From: Cyclobacteriaceae bacterium
GTDB taxonomy: Bacteria; Bacteroidota; Bacteroidia; Cytophagales; Cyclobacteriaceae
Assembly: GCA_012033595.1 (NCBI GenBank)
Contig: JAAUQL010000040.1
Location: 1 to 46,859 of the forward strand
Reading direction: 5' to 3'
Length of the DNA: 46,859 nt
Position numbers and translations under genes: made by a program. Below the pieces are notes generated by a model. It was not told the DNA's origin. It did no database searches and worked only from the letters and a program-made list of their open reading frames with translations. Shown in pieces: positions 25,920 through 34,859 of the stretch; position 1 is the stretch's first letter; each line of letters begins with the position of its first letter.

Positions 25920-28037
25920 TTATTTTTTCCCTTCAAATTCTTCCAGCCTTCGTTGCATTTCCACCCATTCTGTTATGTCCATCTGAATGCCCAGTAGGCC
26001 TTCTTGATGAAGTGAGGTGATTTTAAAAGCCTTCTTCACGCTTTCCATTACTACTTTTTTATTGTCGACCGTTTCTTCCACGATTTGTCGTGCCTCCCCC
26101 TTTTTCATTATTTCCAGCTCTTGCGCTCTCCACTGATCGGCTGTTGCCTTATCTACAAAATCATAATCGCTTTTGCCAATAAGTTCATCTACAGGCAGCC
26201 CATGAAAATCGGCTACCTTTTTGTTGGCCAAAAATAATTTGCCTTCTGCATCTTTGACAAAAACCCTCTGAGGCAATTGGTCGAGTATTTCAATCATCAT
26301 TTTTTTGAAGGATGCAGCTTCTTTCTCGGAATCCTCCATATTTCTGGCAGCTTCCTCTTGTAGTTCCTCCAGGGCTTCCATCTGCAATTTCATGCTTTCT
26401 TCGTTTTGCGACGCCTGGCTTAGCAACGCTTCCACTTCTTCGTTTTTGCGGTGCATTTGCTCTTGTGTGGCCTGGAGCTCTTCCATATTTTGCCTCATTT
26501 CTTCTTCTTGCGCACGCATTTCTTCCGCTTGCTGCTGCGATTGCTCCAATAGCCACTTTGTACTTTCATTTATTTTGACTGAGGCAATGGCAGAGGCTAC
26601 AGATTCTGCAAGCCGCTCTATAAACTCAATCTGATGTGCTTGAAATTGCTTGATGCTGGCTATCTCCAGCACACCAGCCACTTCTTCATTAATTTTTAGC
26701 GGGACTACAAGCAAGGTAGTTGGATTGGCCTGACCCAAGCCCGAAGTAATTTCCACATAACCTTCCGGGATATTTGTCAGATAGGTGGTTTCACCTTCCA
26801 GATAGCACTGACCCACCATGCCCTGTCCTATTTCTATTTTTTTCTCAAGAAATTTTTTGCGCTGATAGGCATAGCAACCCATTAACTCCAGGTATTTATG
26901 CTTTTGCTCATCTTCATTTACAAAAAACAACCCTCCTTGCTGTGCACCTAAATATTCCACAATATTGGCTATCAGTTTTTCCGACAACTCATGCAAGTCA
27001 TTTTGGTGTTTTCGTATCAGCTCGGCAAATTTCGATAATCCTTCATTGGTCCAAATTCTTATTTCATCTTCTTTTTTTGCTTTGCTCATCTGATCGCGCA
27101 TCATCAGTAATTCTCCCGCAATATTGCTTTTATTCAACTCTTTATTGTCCTGATTCATGCCTTCCCACTCGATGTTGTATTGACCCAGGGTGATTTTGTT
27201 TATAAAGTTCGCCGCTCTTTTCAGATTAAGTACCAGCTTGTCTATAATGGCGTCTTCATCACGAACTTCCAATTCCTTGCCATCGTCGAAGAGGTACTGA
27301 CTGTTGCTATTATCCACAAGCCTGAATACCTTGATTTTAAAATTGTTATCGCGGACAATTTTCAAAATGGCCACAATCAATATCGGGATGGCAAACAGAA
27401 TGAGAAATATTTGAATAAACAAAATGACATCGATAGCTCTTTTATAATTTTCTCGGGTTTGTGTTTGCAGGTTTTGTACAAAAGTTCCTGCCTCTTGTAG
27501 AAATGGTATTAACCGCTGCCAGGCTGCAAAACCCCGGTCTTCTTCAAATATTGCAATGGCTTCATCTACTCGACCTTCATCGCACAGATCGACCATAAGC
27601 TTACACGTAAGCATATATTCATCTATGGCCTTTCGTGCTACGGCCATTTTTGTCACATCAAATCCTGCTTCTGCCAGATTAGCCTTTAGCAGGTCAAGGT
27701 TTTCGGAATAGTCGCGAATGGCATTATTATAAGGGGCAAGTAATGAGGGGGTCTGCCTGATCAGGTAGGCACGCACTCCGATATCGGCAAGCCTGATGTT
27801 GTCGTCTAATAGGGTAAGCCTGTCTTTGATGGTCTGCACACGGCTTAAGGCCTCTGAGCTTTCTATAATCACATTTCTATTGTAGATGACCAGCAGAGCA
27901 TTAAGCAATATGATAATGACGATTATGACGAGGGAAATTTTCAAACCTTGGCGTTTGATCATATCTTTTATATACTCTTTCATAATAAAAAGTGTAATGG
28001 GTTGTGCAAGTACAAAAAACGATTGCAAGTAATGCAC
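25920..28037 (-). CDS. CHASE3-GAF-coiled coil-PAS sensor protein without kinase domain
   Basis: This 705-residue protein is the intact paralogue. The probable start is the ATG near 27982 (MKEYIKDMIKRQGLK); the listed frame has 18 extra residues. A membrane helix (ISLVIIVIIILLNALLVIY) is followed by a CHASE3-like periplasmic domain (RLADIGVRAYLIRQTPSLLA), a second helix (IQIFLILFAIPILIVAILKI), a GAF domain (AQQGGLFFVNEDE, IGQGMVGQCYLEGETTYLTN), a coiled coil of about 90 residues and a PAS domain (ILDQLPQRVFVKDAEGKLFL to GIQMDITEWVEMQ). There is no catalytic output domain. It lies 184 bp upstream of its damaged twin and reflects a tandem duplication. Confidence 0.88.
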   Translation of the reverse strand: MHYLQSFFVLAQPITLFIMKEYIKDMIKRQGLKISLVIIVIIILLNALLVIYNRNVIIESSEALSRVQTIKDRLTLLDDNIRLADIGVRAYLIRQTPSLLAPYNNAIRDYSENLDLLKANLAEAGFDVTKMAVARKAIDEYMLTCKLMVDLCDEGRVDEAIAIFEEDRGFAAWQRLIPFLQEAGTFVQNLQTQTRENYKRAIDVILFIQIFLILFAIPILIVAILKIVRDNNFKIKVFRLVDNSNSQYLFDDGKELEVRDEDAIIDKLVLNLKRAANFINKITLGQYNIEWEGMNQDNKELNKSNIAGELLMMRDQMSKAKKEDEIRIWTNEGLSKFAELIRKHQNDLHELSEKLIANIVEYLGAQQGGLFFVNEDEQKHKYLELMGCYAYQRKKFLEKKIEIGQGMVGQCYLEGETTYLTNIPEGYVEITSGLGQANPTTLLVVPLKINEEVAGVLEIASIKQFQAHQIEFIERLAESVASAIASVKINESTKWLLEQSQQQAEEMRAQEEEMRQNMEELQATQEQMHRKNEEVEALLSQASQNEESMKLQMEALEELQEEAARNMEDSEKEAASFKKMMIEILDQLPQRVFVKDAEGKLFLANKKVADFHGLPVDELIGKSDYDFVDKATADQWRAQELEIMKKGEARQIVEETVDNKKVVMESVKKAFKITSLHQEGLLGIQMDITEWVEMQRRLEEFEGKK

Positions 28038-28369
28038 TAATTCAAACCGGAGGATTGACTCATGAATAAGTGAAGTCTATCTTTTGGAACTGAGTAAGTA
28101 CAGGCTCCAAAAGTGATCATTTAATCAGAAAATTAAAACTACTTATTCCTTCATATATTACAAGCCATCACCCATTTATGCGCACCTGTACCCATCCTCC
28201 AGTTCACTTAGTCGTCTGACCTTCATCAAGGTCGCTGTTTTTTTTATGCTATAGAGGTAAGCGCTGAACTGGTTGCGCTTTTTTGCCAATTTAAAGCTCT
28301 CATATTGCGGCTTTATGCTGAATAAATGACAGCTATGGCAATATTTTGCTTGAAAAGCGATGATTTTTG
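28038..28369. other. Intergenic region between the sensor and MFS genes
   Basis: This divergent intergenic region is bounded by a sensor gene on the minus strand and a transporter gene on the plus strand. No coding signal is seen. The transporter promoter is at its right edge. Confidence 0.45.
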
Positions 28370-28400
28370 TTTGCTTAGTGCGCTAAATGAAGTAGCTTTA
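28370..28400 (+). promoter_or_regulatory. Bacteroidota-type promoter for the sugar transporter
   Basis: TTTG (28370-28373) is followed after exactly 19 bp by TAGCTTTA (28393-28400). This matches the Bacteroidota consensus TTTG-N19-TAnnTTTG at all but the last base. It lies about 40 bp before the MFS start codon. Confidence 0.55.
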
Positions 28401-28442
28401 GAGCTTTTAATCGAAGCTATTTGACTTTTAAAACCAAAATAC

Positions 28443-29789
28443 ATGACGACACTCGCTACTTCAAACCAGATTAGCAAAAAGGATTATATTTTTTCAGTGG
28501 CCATTATAGGTCTTTTCTTTTTCATTTTTGGTTTTGTCACCTGGCTAAATGGGATATTGATTCCTTTTCTTAAAACTGCATGTGAGCTTTCTGATTTCGA
28601 AGCCTATTTTGTCACTTTTGCTTTTTACGTTTCTTACCTCGTGATGGCATTGCCCTCTGCAGCGGTGTTAAAAAAGACAGGATTTAAAGCGGGCATGTCT
28701 CTAGGACTGTGGATTATGGCCGTCGGGGCGCTCATTTTTATACCTGCAGCGATGATGCGTACTTTTCCTTTGTTCCTGTTGGGGCTTTTTGTAGAAGGCA
28801 CAGGGCTGGCTTTATTGCAAACAGCTTCTAACCCATATATCACCATCATAGGCCCGCCCGAAAGTGCCGCCAAGCGGATAAGCATTATGGGCATAGCCAA
28901 CAAATTTGCCGGAGCCATTGCTCCGATCATTCTGGCGAGTATTATCCTGAAAGATGCCAATGAGCTGGAAGCCCAGCTCGCCTCGGTGACCGATAGCGTG
29001 GTAAGGGCCGGAATACTCGACGAGCTGGCCAGCAGGGTAGAAATGCCCTATTTGGTGATGGCTGTCATATTGGTGCTGTTGGGATTGTTGCTCAAATTTG
29101 CGCATTTACCCGATATAGACACCGATGCGGAAGAGGAGAACACCCCCCTTGCTGTTGTAAAGAAAACCAGTATTTGGCAATTTCCGCATCTCATTCTTGG
29201 TGTTGTTGCCTTGTTCTTTTATGTAGGCGTAGAAGTAATTTCCGGCGACAGCATTATCAGGTATGGCCAATCTATAGGCGTTTCCATGGATTCGGCCAAA
29301 TACTACACTTCGCTAACCCTGATGGGCATGGTGGCAGGATATATTGTTGCCATCCTTTTCATTCCCAAATACTTTAGCCAGGTACTGGCCCTGAAAGTAA
29401 GCACCATATTGGGTGTGGTATTTTCGCTTGGAGCCATATTTACGCCACCTCATTACACCTTCAATATCAATTTTATTGATATCATGACGTTTCAGCCCAT
29501 TGAATTGCAATTGCCTGTCACCGTCATGTTTGTAGCTTTGCTTGGGCTGGCCTGTGCCCTCATTTGGCCTGCAATGTGGCCACTGGCCCTGGCCGGTCTG
29601 GGTCGCTTCACCAAGACTGGTTCTGCATTGCTCATTATGGCCATAGCAGGTGGCGCATTGCTACCGCTTGTGTATGGCAAATTGGCAGATTTATTTTCTA
29701 CCCAGCAGGCATACTGGGTATGTGTGCCTTCATTCCTCATCATTATGTATTATGCATTTTTCGGTCATAAGGCCGGAAAACAGGGTTAA
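28443..29789 (+). CDS. FucP/GluP-type MFS sugar:proton symporter
   Basis: The 448-residue inner-membrane protein has about 12 helices with the layout of the fucose/glucose/galactose permease family. The first helix is FFFIFGFVTWLNGILIPFLK, a hallmark of FucP-like proteins, followed by YFVTFAFYVSYLVMALPSAA. The conserved loop is FVEGTGLALLQTASNPYITI, then GPPESAAKRISIMGIANKFA. The second half begins after a charged linker (DIDTDAEEEN). It probably imports a monosaccharide freed by nearby enzymes such as the adjacent sulfatase-rhamnosidase, with rhamnose or fucose as possible sugars. It is convergent with that gene. Confidence 0.92.
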   Translation: MTTLATSNQISKKDYIFSVAIIGLFFFIFGFVTWLNGILIPFLKTACELSDFEAYFVTFAFYVSYLVMALPSAAVLKKTGFKAGMSLGLWIMAVGALIFIPAAMMRTFPLFLLGLFVEGTGLALLQTASNPYITIIGPPESAAKRISIMGIANKFAGAIAPIILASIILKDANELEAQLASVTDSVVRAGILDELASRVEMPYLVMAVILVLLGLLLKFAHLPDIDTDAEEENTPLAVVKKTSIWQFPHLILGVVALFFYVGVEVISGDSIIRYGQSIGVSMDSAKYYTSLTLMGMVAGYIVAILFIPKYFSQVLALKVSTILGVVFSLGAIFTPPHYTFNINFIDIMTFQPIELQLPVTVMFVALLGLACALIWPAMWPLALAGLGRFTKTGSALLIMAIAGGALLPLVYGKLADLFSTQQAYWVCVPSFLIIMYYAFFGHKAGKQG

Positions 29790-29981
29790 AAAATGAGAAT
29801 GACCAGGAGTCAGTAAGCAATGCGGGTAGTACGTAAAAAAATAGCAAGTGGAGGGAATGAGGGCGCTACTTCACACAGAAAGCTACCTATTCTGCAAAGC
29901 GCCTTGATTTTTGATGTAGAATATCAGTAATTTCCTCTGGTCTTCCTTTGGCATCGAGCGTATTCATTTCTCCTCTTGCTT

Positions 29982-32900
29982 TTAAAAACTATTAATTCTT
30001 ACCTCGATCTTATTGATGCCAGGCTCCAGTCTGATGCTCCCAAAATGCATGTGAACTTGTTTTCCATTTCGCGTTACATCGCTATCAGTCGCGACTGTCA
30101 GCAAGAGCTCACCCACCATGTTTCCTGGCAATTCGATGTTGTAAACCTGTAATCTAGTGCTTTTCCATTCATATTCTGCCTTTATCGATCCTCGAATAGT
30201 AGGAGTAACGATCGCACTGTTTCTTAGATCGCCCAGTTGAGGATGGATTGACACCACGCCATAGCCTGGTGTAGCTGGCTGAATGCCCCACAAATACCTT
30301 GGAATGATATTGGCCGGCACAGCACCCCAGGCGTGGTTCCAGTCGGCATTGGGCTTATATTTCATATCCCAGGCTTCCATGGCCATGCTTGCGCCAGCGC
30401 TGATCATATTGTACCAACTCCGGTCATTTGTGGCGGTCATCAGTTGCAAGGCGTAGTCTGCAGCACCCGCCTGAAAAAGGGCTTCCATGAGATACTGGGC
30501 GCCATATACACTACATGCCATACCGCGTGTCTTTATAAAATTGAGCACCGGAACTTTATTCATTTCGGGCACGAGACCAAAAGCCAAAGCGAACATATTG
30601 GCATGTACAGAAGCATGTGGGGTACCCTCGCCATCTACATATGCTCCTGTGCGGGTATCAAATAATTTATCATTGATCGATTTCTTTGTCAAAGCGGCTT
30701 TGAGCCTAAAGTCCAGTTCTTCATCGGGTTTATTGAGCACACGAGCAAAATCTGCCAATATCTCCATATTTTTATAATACAAACTATTGACCACGGTATT
30801 AATGGGCATAAACACAAAACCATCACGCTCTCCTTCTTCAGTGGCCAGCTTCCAACCGGTGTCCTTTTGGGCGGGTGGCCAATCGACAATGTCATTCAAT
30901 CGCTCGTCAGGATCGGAAAATCCCAGATTTAGCATTAAATCAGGCGTAAGCATATCAGACTGGGTGCTGATGAGGCCATCTTCGCGTGCCAAGGCCATTA
31001 AGCTTTTGAATTTCAATTTTTCATAATATTTCTCGATTAACTGTGTATTGCCGGTGTACATATAATCCTGATATACCATGAGCACCACATGCAGTTGCCA
31101 CTCTGTAGGCCAGGTTGGATGCTGCATAAAATACTCAATGGTGCGCCTGGCCAGCGCGTATTCACGATCTGTAGTGTAGTGACTCAATTGGTTGAGGTAA
31201 GCATCGGCTTCATAAGGAATCCGTTCGCGCTCACCATCAACATAATAACCGGCAAATGACGTGGCTTTGATGGTATATTTGCACATATCCCACACCTGAT
31301 TCAGTATGGTGTCATGGCTAATAAAGTTACTTTGTTCATCCTCAAAATAAGCATGGTAAGCAAGTTGAGTAACATCTTCCTGCTTGATCTTACTATTCGC
31401 TCCATGAATTTCTGCATAGCGAAATGGCATCAACACCGGAAAAGAGTCGGGTAACGCTATTGCCTTCGAATTGGTGTTGCGTTCATCGGGCCGCAGGGCT
31501 ATTTGATATATTTTTTGCTCCGGTTTTACGTGCAGCTTCACCTCTTGATATCTGACCGTACCAGGTGGATGTCTGTCGACTTTATTTTCATCTAATTTTT
31601 CGCCAAGGTGAATTGTCAGGATTTCCTTTTGCCTGCAGGAATATTTTAATTCTAAGCTGGCAAAAGCGTCGCGACCAAAGTCAATGAAATAATTATTTCG
31701 GGATAAATTGGTAAATGAAACCGGTTCTAAACGGTCAATTTGGAAATTATTATTGCTCGCTACATTACCATCTGGCTGCCCTGTAGTAAATTTTTGAAGG
31801 GTTGAATACTCGGACAGCCTGTTGGATTGATCCCAAATCCGTATTTTCCAAAAGTAGCTTTTTTGAGCTTGGAGGGGTGAGCCCGCATGGACTACATTGA
31901 TATTGGTATTGCTTCTGACCTGTCCACTGTTCCATACATCTCCAATATTTTTGTCGATTGAGTCCCTGCTTGACGAAACCAAGATTTGGTAGGCATTTTG
32001 AAAATTCGCCACCCCGGGTATGATCCAACTATAGTTTGGCTGAAGGCTATTTATACTTGTTCCTGTAGGGTTTCGGATAAAATCCACCATTAAGCCAAAT
32101 GGCTTGCCAGAAAAGGGGTCGGCATATTGCATTGAAAGTTCGGTGCACTTTTTTCTTAAGGCCGTCAAAACAGACGCAAATTCTTCATTTTTAGCCAGAT
32201 TTTTTATTTCCATCGGATCGTCCAACAAATTGTAAAGCTCCTCATCGCGCTTATCATTGACATATCGGAAATATTTCCACTGTCTGGTCCGCACGCCTTC
32301 GCTTGGCGGAATATGTTTAAAATCCCATAAATGTTCGATCAGAATAGTATCGCGATCCAAAGTGGTTTTAGCATGGTTAACCAGTGGCATCAGGCTTTTT
32401 CCCTGCCAGCTTAGTGGCTGTGGCACACCAGCCAGATCGAGCATGGTAGCCGGTACATCGATATTCAGCGTCATCTCGTCTATATCCAGGTGTTGCTTTA
32501 CCCTTGGATCATACACAATCATAGGTACACGTAAAGAATTATCGTACAATAACCATTTACCGGCGAGTTGCCTTTCGCCCATGAAGTAACCATTATCGCC
32601 CATCAAAATAATTATGGTATTATCATCCAATCCTTTGCTTTTTAGTTTGTTCCTGATTTTGGCAATTTCCATGTCTACACCACTTATCATGCGATAATAA
32701 CCTTTGACACTTTGCTGATATTTCTCGGGAGTATCGTATCTCCACGTCCAACGTAAGCGATTGTACCCTTCACGAACAGGCTTTGGCAGTTCGTCAAAAT
32801 ACTGTACATCACCCAAAAAAGGTGGCGGCATATCCATCTTTTGATATAGTGTATCGGTTTCTTTTTGCCAAAAATATTGTTCCGGAGCACTATCGTGGGC

Positions 32901-33533
32901 ATGAGGAGCGCTAAAACTCAATGATAGGCAAAAAGGTTGCTCTTTAGGAGCCTGCTCAATAAAGTCTAAAGCCTGTTGGCCGGTGTAGCGCGTCAGATGA
33001 ACAGTATCTTTATTAATGGTTTTGTAGTAGTATCCCCTCCTGTCACTAAAGTGGCCTCTGTCATAATCTTCATATACATCAAAAAGTGGATCGATAGATT
33101 GATACCGCACTCCAAATTTGCCATAAAAACCGGTAAAATATCCTGATTTTCGCAAAAGCAAAGGATAGGATTGATGATAAAAGGCCTCTTTTAGGGATCC
33201 GGTTTCAAAGTTGTATCGATGGGTTCGCTCGTGCACTCCACTGAAGATGCTCGCCCGACTGGCTGCACATATGGGCGTAGTCACAAAGGCTTGGCTAAAA
33301 TAAACACCTTCGCTGGCCAATTTGTCCATTTCAGGGGTACTGATGATTTCATTTCCTGCATAGCCCTGCGCATCCCAGCGTTGATCGTCGGTGAGTATGA
33401 AGATGATATTGGGTCGAGGGGTCGATTGAGCAAACAGACTTTGGTGCATTAAAACAATGATCATCATGGATAAAAGCCCTATGGTCAAATCCCTAGTATC
33501 TTGCTGATTTCCTTTTTCTTTTGGAGTATACAT
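29982..33533 (-). CDS. Secreted two-domain enzyme: S1 sulfatase fused to GH78-like alpha-L-rhamnosidase
   Basis: This single 1,183-residue frame has a signal peptide ending near LFAQS (residue 37). The sulfatase domain (about 40-475) has PNIIFILTDDQRWDAQGYAG and the active-site motif C89-A-A-S-R93 (TTPICAASRASIFSG), where Cys89 would be converted to formylglycine. It also has ILMGDNGYFMGER and WKYFRYVNDKRDEELYNLLD. A GH78-type N-terminal beta module (about 480-590, YSWIIPGVANFQNAYQILV) leads to an (alpha/alpha)6 catalytic region with GYYVDGERERIPYEADAYLN and PTWPTEWQLHVVLMVYQDYM. I recall a similar S1_25-GH78 arrangement in ulvan utilisation by Formosa. It should desulfate and hydrolyse sulfated rhamnose oligosaccharides. 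Confidence 0.9.
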   Translation of the reverse strand: MYTPKEKGNQQDTRDLTIGLLSMMIIVLMHQSLFAQSTPRPNIIFILTDDQRWDAQGYAGNEIISTPEMDKLASEGVYFSQAFVTTPICAASRASIFSGVHERTHRYNFETGSLKEAFYHQSYPLLLRKSGYFTGFYGKFGVRYQSIDPLFDVYEDYDRGHFSDRRGYYYKTINKDTVHLTRYTGQQALDFIEQAPKEQPFCLSLSFSAPHAHDSAPEQYFWQKETDTLYQKMDMPPPFLGDVQYFDELPKPVREGYNRLRWTWRYDTPEKYQQSVKGYYRMISGVDMEIAKIRNKLKSKGLDDNTIIILMGDNGYFMGERQLAGKWLLYDNSLRVPMIVYDPRVKQHLDIDEMTLNIDVPATMLDLAGVPQPLSWQGKSLMPLVNHAKTTLDRDTILIEHLWDFKHIPPSEGVRTRQWKYFRYVNDKRDEELYNLLDDPMEIKNLAKNEEFASVLTALRKKCTELSMQYADPFSGKPFGLMVDFIRNPTGTSINSLQPNYSWIIPGVANFQNAYQILVSSSRDSIDKNIGDVWNSGQVRSNTNINVVHAGSPLQAQKSYFWKIRIWDQSNRLSEYSTLQKFTTGQPDGNVASNNNFQIDRLEPVSFTNLSRNNYFIDFGRDAFASLELKYSCRQKEILTIHLGEKLDENKVDRHPPGTVRYQEVKLHVKPEQKIYQIALRPDERNTNSKAIALPDSFPVLMPFRYAEIHGANSKIKQEDVTQLAYHAYFEDEQSNFISHDTILNQVWDMCKYTIKATSFAGYYVDGERERIPYEADAYLNQLSHYTTDREYALARRTIEYFMQHPTWPTEWQLHVVLMVYQDYMYTGNTQLIEKYYEKLKFKSLMALAREDGLISTQSDMLTPDLMLNLGFSDPDERLNDIVDWPPAQKDTGWKLATEEGERDGFVFMPINTVVNSLYYKNMEILADFARVLNKPDEELDFRLKAALTKKSINDKLFDTRTGAYVDGEGTPHASVHANMFALAFGLVPEMNKVPVLNFIKTRGMACSVYGAQYLMEALFQAGAADYALQLMTATNDRSWYNMISAGASMAMEAWDMKYKPNADWNHAWGAVPANIIPRYLWGIQPATPGYGVVSIHPQLGDLRNSAIVTPTIRGSIKAEYEWKSTRLQVYNIELPGNMVGELLLTVATDSDVTRNGKQVHMHFGSIRLEPGINKIEVRINSF

Positions 33534-33840
33534 AATTATGGGCGCGTGGTTTTTTAATGAATCCGTATTTTAATGTACAGATTTGCTTTTCATAAAAATA
33601 CTTAATCAGAAATAATGAAAATCAAAAATTTAGAATAAAAAAACCAACCCTTATGAGCTTGCATACCTTAATATAATTTTATCTGTCTATGATTATTAAA
33701 AAAATCAAGTAATGCGGCAATACAGCGTGTGGGATTTATGCTCAATGGCCGATAATAGCGGATATTTTGCCTGAGAAGGCTATAAAAATTTGGAGGTCAA
33801 AGATCAAAGATTATAAAGCGGTAATCTATCACCCTTTGGT
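33534..33840. other. Intergenic region, no supported gene
   Basis: This AT-rich stretch between the sulfatase start and the terminator at 33841 should contain the sulfatase promoter. No consensus element or coding region was identified. Confidence 0.4.
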
Positions 33841-33868
33841 AAAAAAACAGCCCCAAATCTATGGGGCT
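33841..33868 (-). terminator. Rho-independent terminator directly behind the tandem-repeat frame
   Basis: AGCCCC (33849-33854) pairs with GGGGCT (33863-33868) around an eight-base loop; on the minus strand a run of seven T follows. The stop codon of the tandem-repeat frame (33867-33869) overlaps the stem. This is the end of the transcript that starts with the 34125-34859 gene. Confidence 0.75.
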
Positions 33869-33893
33869 AATTGTGATTCAAAAATTTAACCCA

Positions 33894-33921
33894 CTCAGCG
33901 TTATCCGCAGGAATCGCTGAG
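33894..33921. repeat. Short palindromic repeat, copy 1
   Basis: Arms CTCAGCG and CGCTGAG flank TTATCCGCAGGAAT. Related copies lie at 35436-35463 and 46714-46741, with a half copy at 46683-46702. Three of these adjoin larger repeats or damaged genes, suggesting a dispersed REP-like family. Confidence 0.6.
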
Positions 33922-33979
33922 GGGGAATAGATGAGGTCGTATGAATACGGCTTCTCGTAGCTACAAACATTTGACCCTT

Positions 33980-34098
33980 GAGCTCCCATCTTTGTCAGAT
34001 GAGCTCCCAACTCTGTCAGATGAGCTCCCATCTTTGTCAAATGAGCTCCCAACTCTGTCAGATGAACTCCTATCTCAGTCAGATGAGGTCCTCTTTTT
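33980..34098. repeat. 21-bp minisatellite (five units plus a partial unit)
   Basis: Units begin at 33980, 34001, 34022, 34043 and 34064, with a degraded sixth at 34085. They follow the pattern GAGCTCCCAnCTnTGTCAGAT and alternate CATCTTTG and CAACTCTG, giving a higher-order 42-bp period. The length is a multiple of three, so the minus-strand frame encodes heptads GAHLTKM/GAHLTEL. Alternation shows that duplication acted on two-unit blocks. Confidence 0.88.
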
Positions 34099-34124
34099 GA
34101 GCATGCTGCCCCTTCTACACCAGA

Positions 34125-34859
34125 CTATATGGCTGCCTGGGTTGTTTCTGTGCCGGTCACTTTAGTGGATGCCCCAAGGTTTGAAAGCGCTTTGGCAAAG
34201 GTGAATTGCTCTTTCTTCAAAGGTTCGTACTTATAGTATTTGGAGGCTATCTTGCAGATGGCTATGATTTCGTCATAAATGGCGGTGAATGCATCGTTTA
34301 CCTCCTTTGCAACTTCTTTGGTAGCACTTTTGAAAGTCTCCTGGGTAACATTGGCTTGTTTAAAGGTATTGGCGTAGCCAATGATGTTATCGATGAGCGT
34401 GGTGTTTAATCCTTTAGCAACAATTTCCTGCCTCAGGGTATCGCTCATATTGATTTTGAACTGGTAAAGCAGCTGGATCAGTGATTCCTGATTGCCTTTT
34501 TGTACATCCCTGATGTGTTTTGTAAAACCGAGGTTTTTGAGTATTTCATCTCTTTTGGATGGCTCTTTCTTAAAGTCTTCTTCGATCTGTATTTTGAAGT
34601 AAGACACATCCCGTTTGGCCGGAACCTGAATCGTGGACAGGGAGGCCGTTGCATCGCGCAATGCCTTCTTTACATCAATGCCCAAATGGGTTTCGATTGC
34701 ACTGTCAATTCGGGAAATCAAATCGTATGCGAACTGTTCTGTCCACAGTGAACGGGTAACTGAAAGTTCTGCAATGTTTGTTTTGAAACTTTCGGCGATG
34801 GTCTTAGATGCCATAAGCATGTCGACATCATTGCAAGGGTAATTACGTTTGTTTGCCAT
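34125..34859 (-). CDS. Uncharacterised alpha-helical protein
   Basis: From the ATG at 34859 (MANKRNYPCNDVDMLMASKT) this is 244 residues; an in-frame extension to 34976 lacks a better start. It is predicted mostly helical, with no signal peptide or membrane segment. Notable segments are TIAESFKTNIAELSVTRSLW, IQIEEDFKKEPSKRDEIL and EVAKEVNDAFTAIYDEIIAI. I do not recognise a named family, though its look (four-helix, Lys/Glu-rich) recalls small conserved proteins found in many copies in Bacteroidota genomes. The same frame continues after its TAG through a heptad-repeat tail to a terminator. Confidence 0.7.
   Translation of the reverse strand: MANKRNYPCNDVDMLMASKTIAESFKTNIAELSVTRSLWTEQFAYDLISRIDSAIETHLGIDVKKALRDATASLSTIQVPAKRDVSYFKIQIEEDFKKEPSKRDEILKNLGFTKHIRDVQKGNQESLIQLLYQFKINMSDTLRQEIVAKGLNTTLIDNIIGYANTFKQANVTQETFKSATKEVAKEVNDAFTAIYDEIIAICKIASKYYKYEPLKKEQFTFAKALSNLGASTKVTGTETTQAAI

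Larger units (their letters stand above)
33867..34124 (-). pseudogene. In-frame tandem-repeat extension of the upstream gene, behind a TAG
   Basis: After the TAG (34125-34127) that ends the upstream gene, the same reading frame stays open for 85 codons. It runs through SGVEGAACSKRGPHLTEIG, then alternating heptads GAHLTEL and GAHLTKM, then SYDLIYSPSAIPADNAEWVK, to a TAG at 33867 that touches a terminator. Either the repeats were once the C-terminus of the upstream protein and were cut off by one nonsense change, or they are translated by read-through. An internal ATG at 34052 allows a 61-residue frame, but an independent gene seems unlikely. Confidence 0.45.

Noticed and set aside
33980-34098. 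CRISPR array
   Set aside because: Units are contiguous 21-mers without spacers and there are no cas genes in the window.
33941-34165. Plus-strand frame of SDELPTL heptads over the minisatellite
   Set aside because: The minus-strand frame is continuous with a real gene and ends at a terminator; the plus frame has neither.
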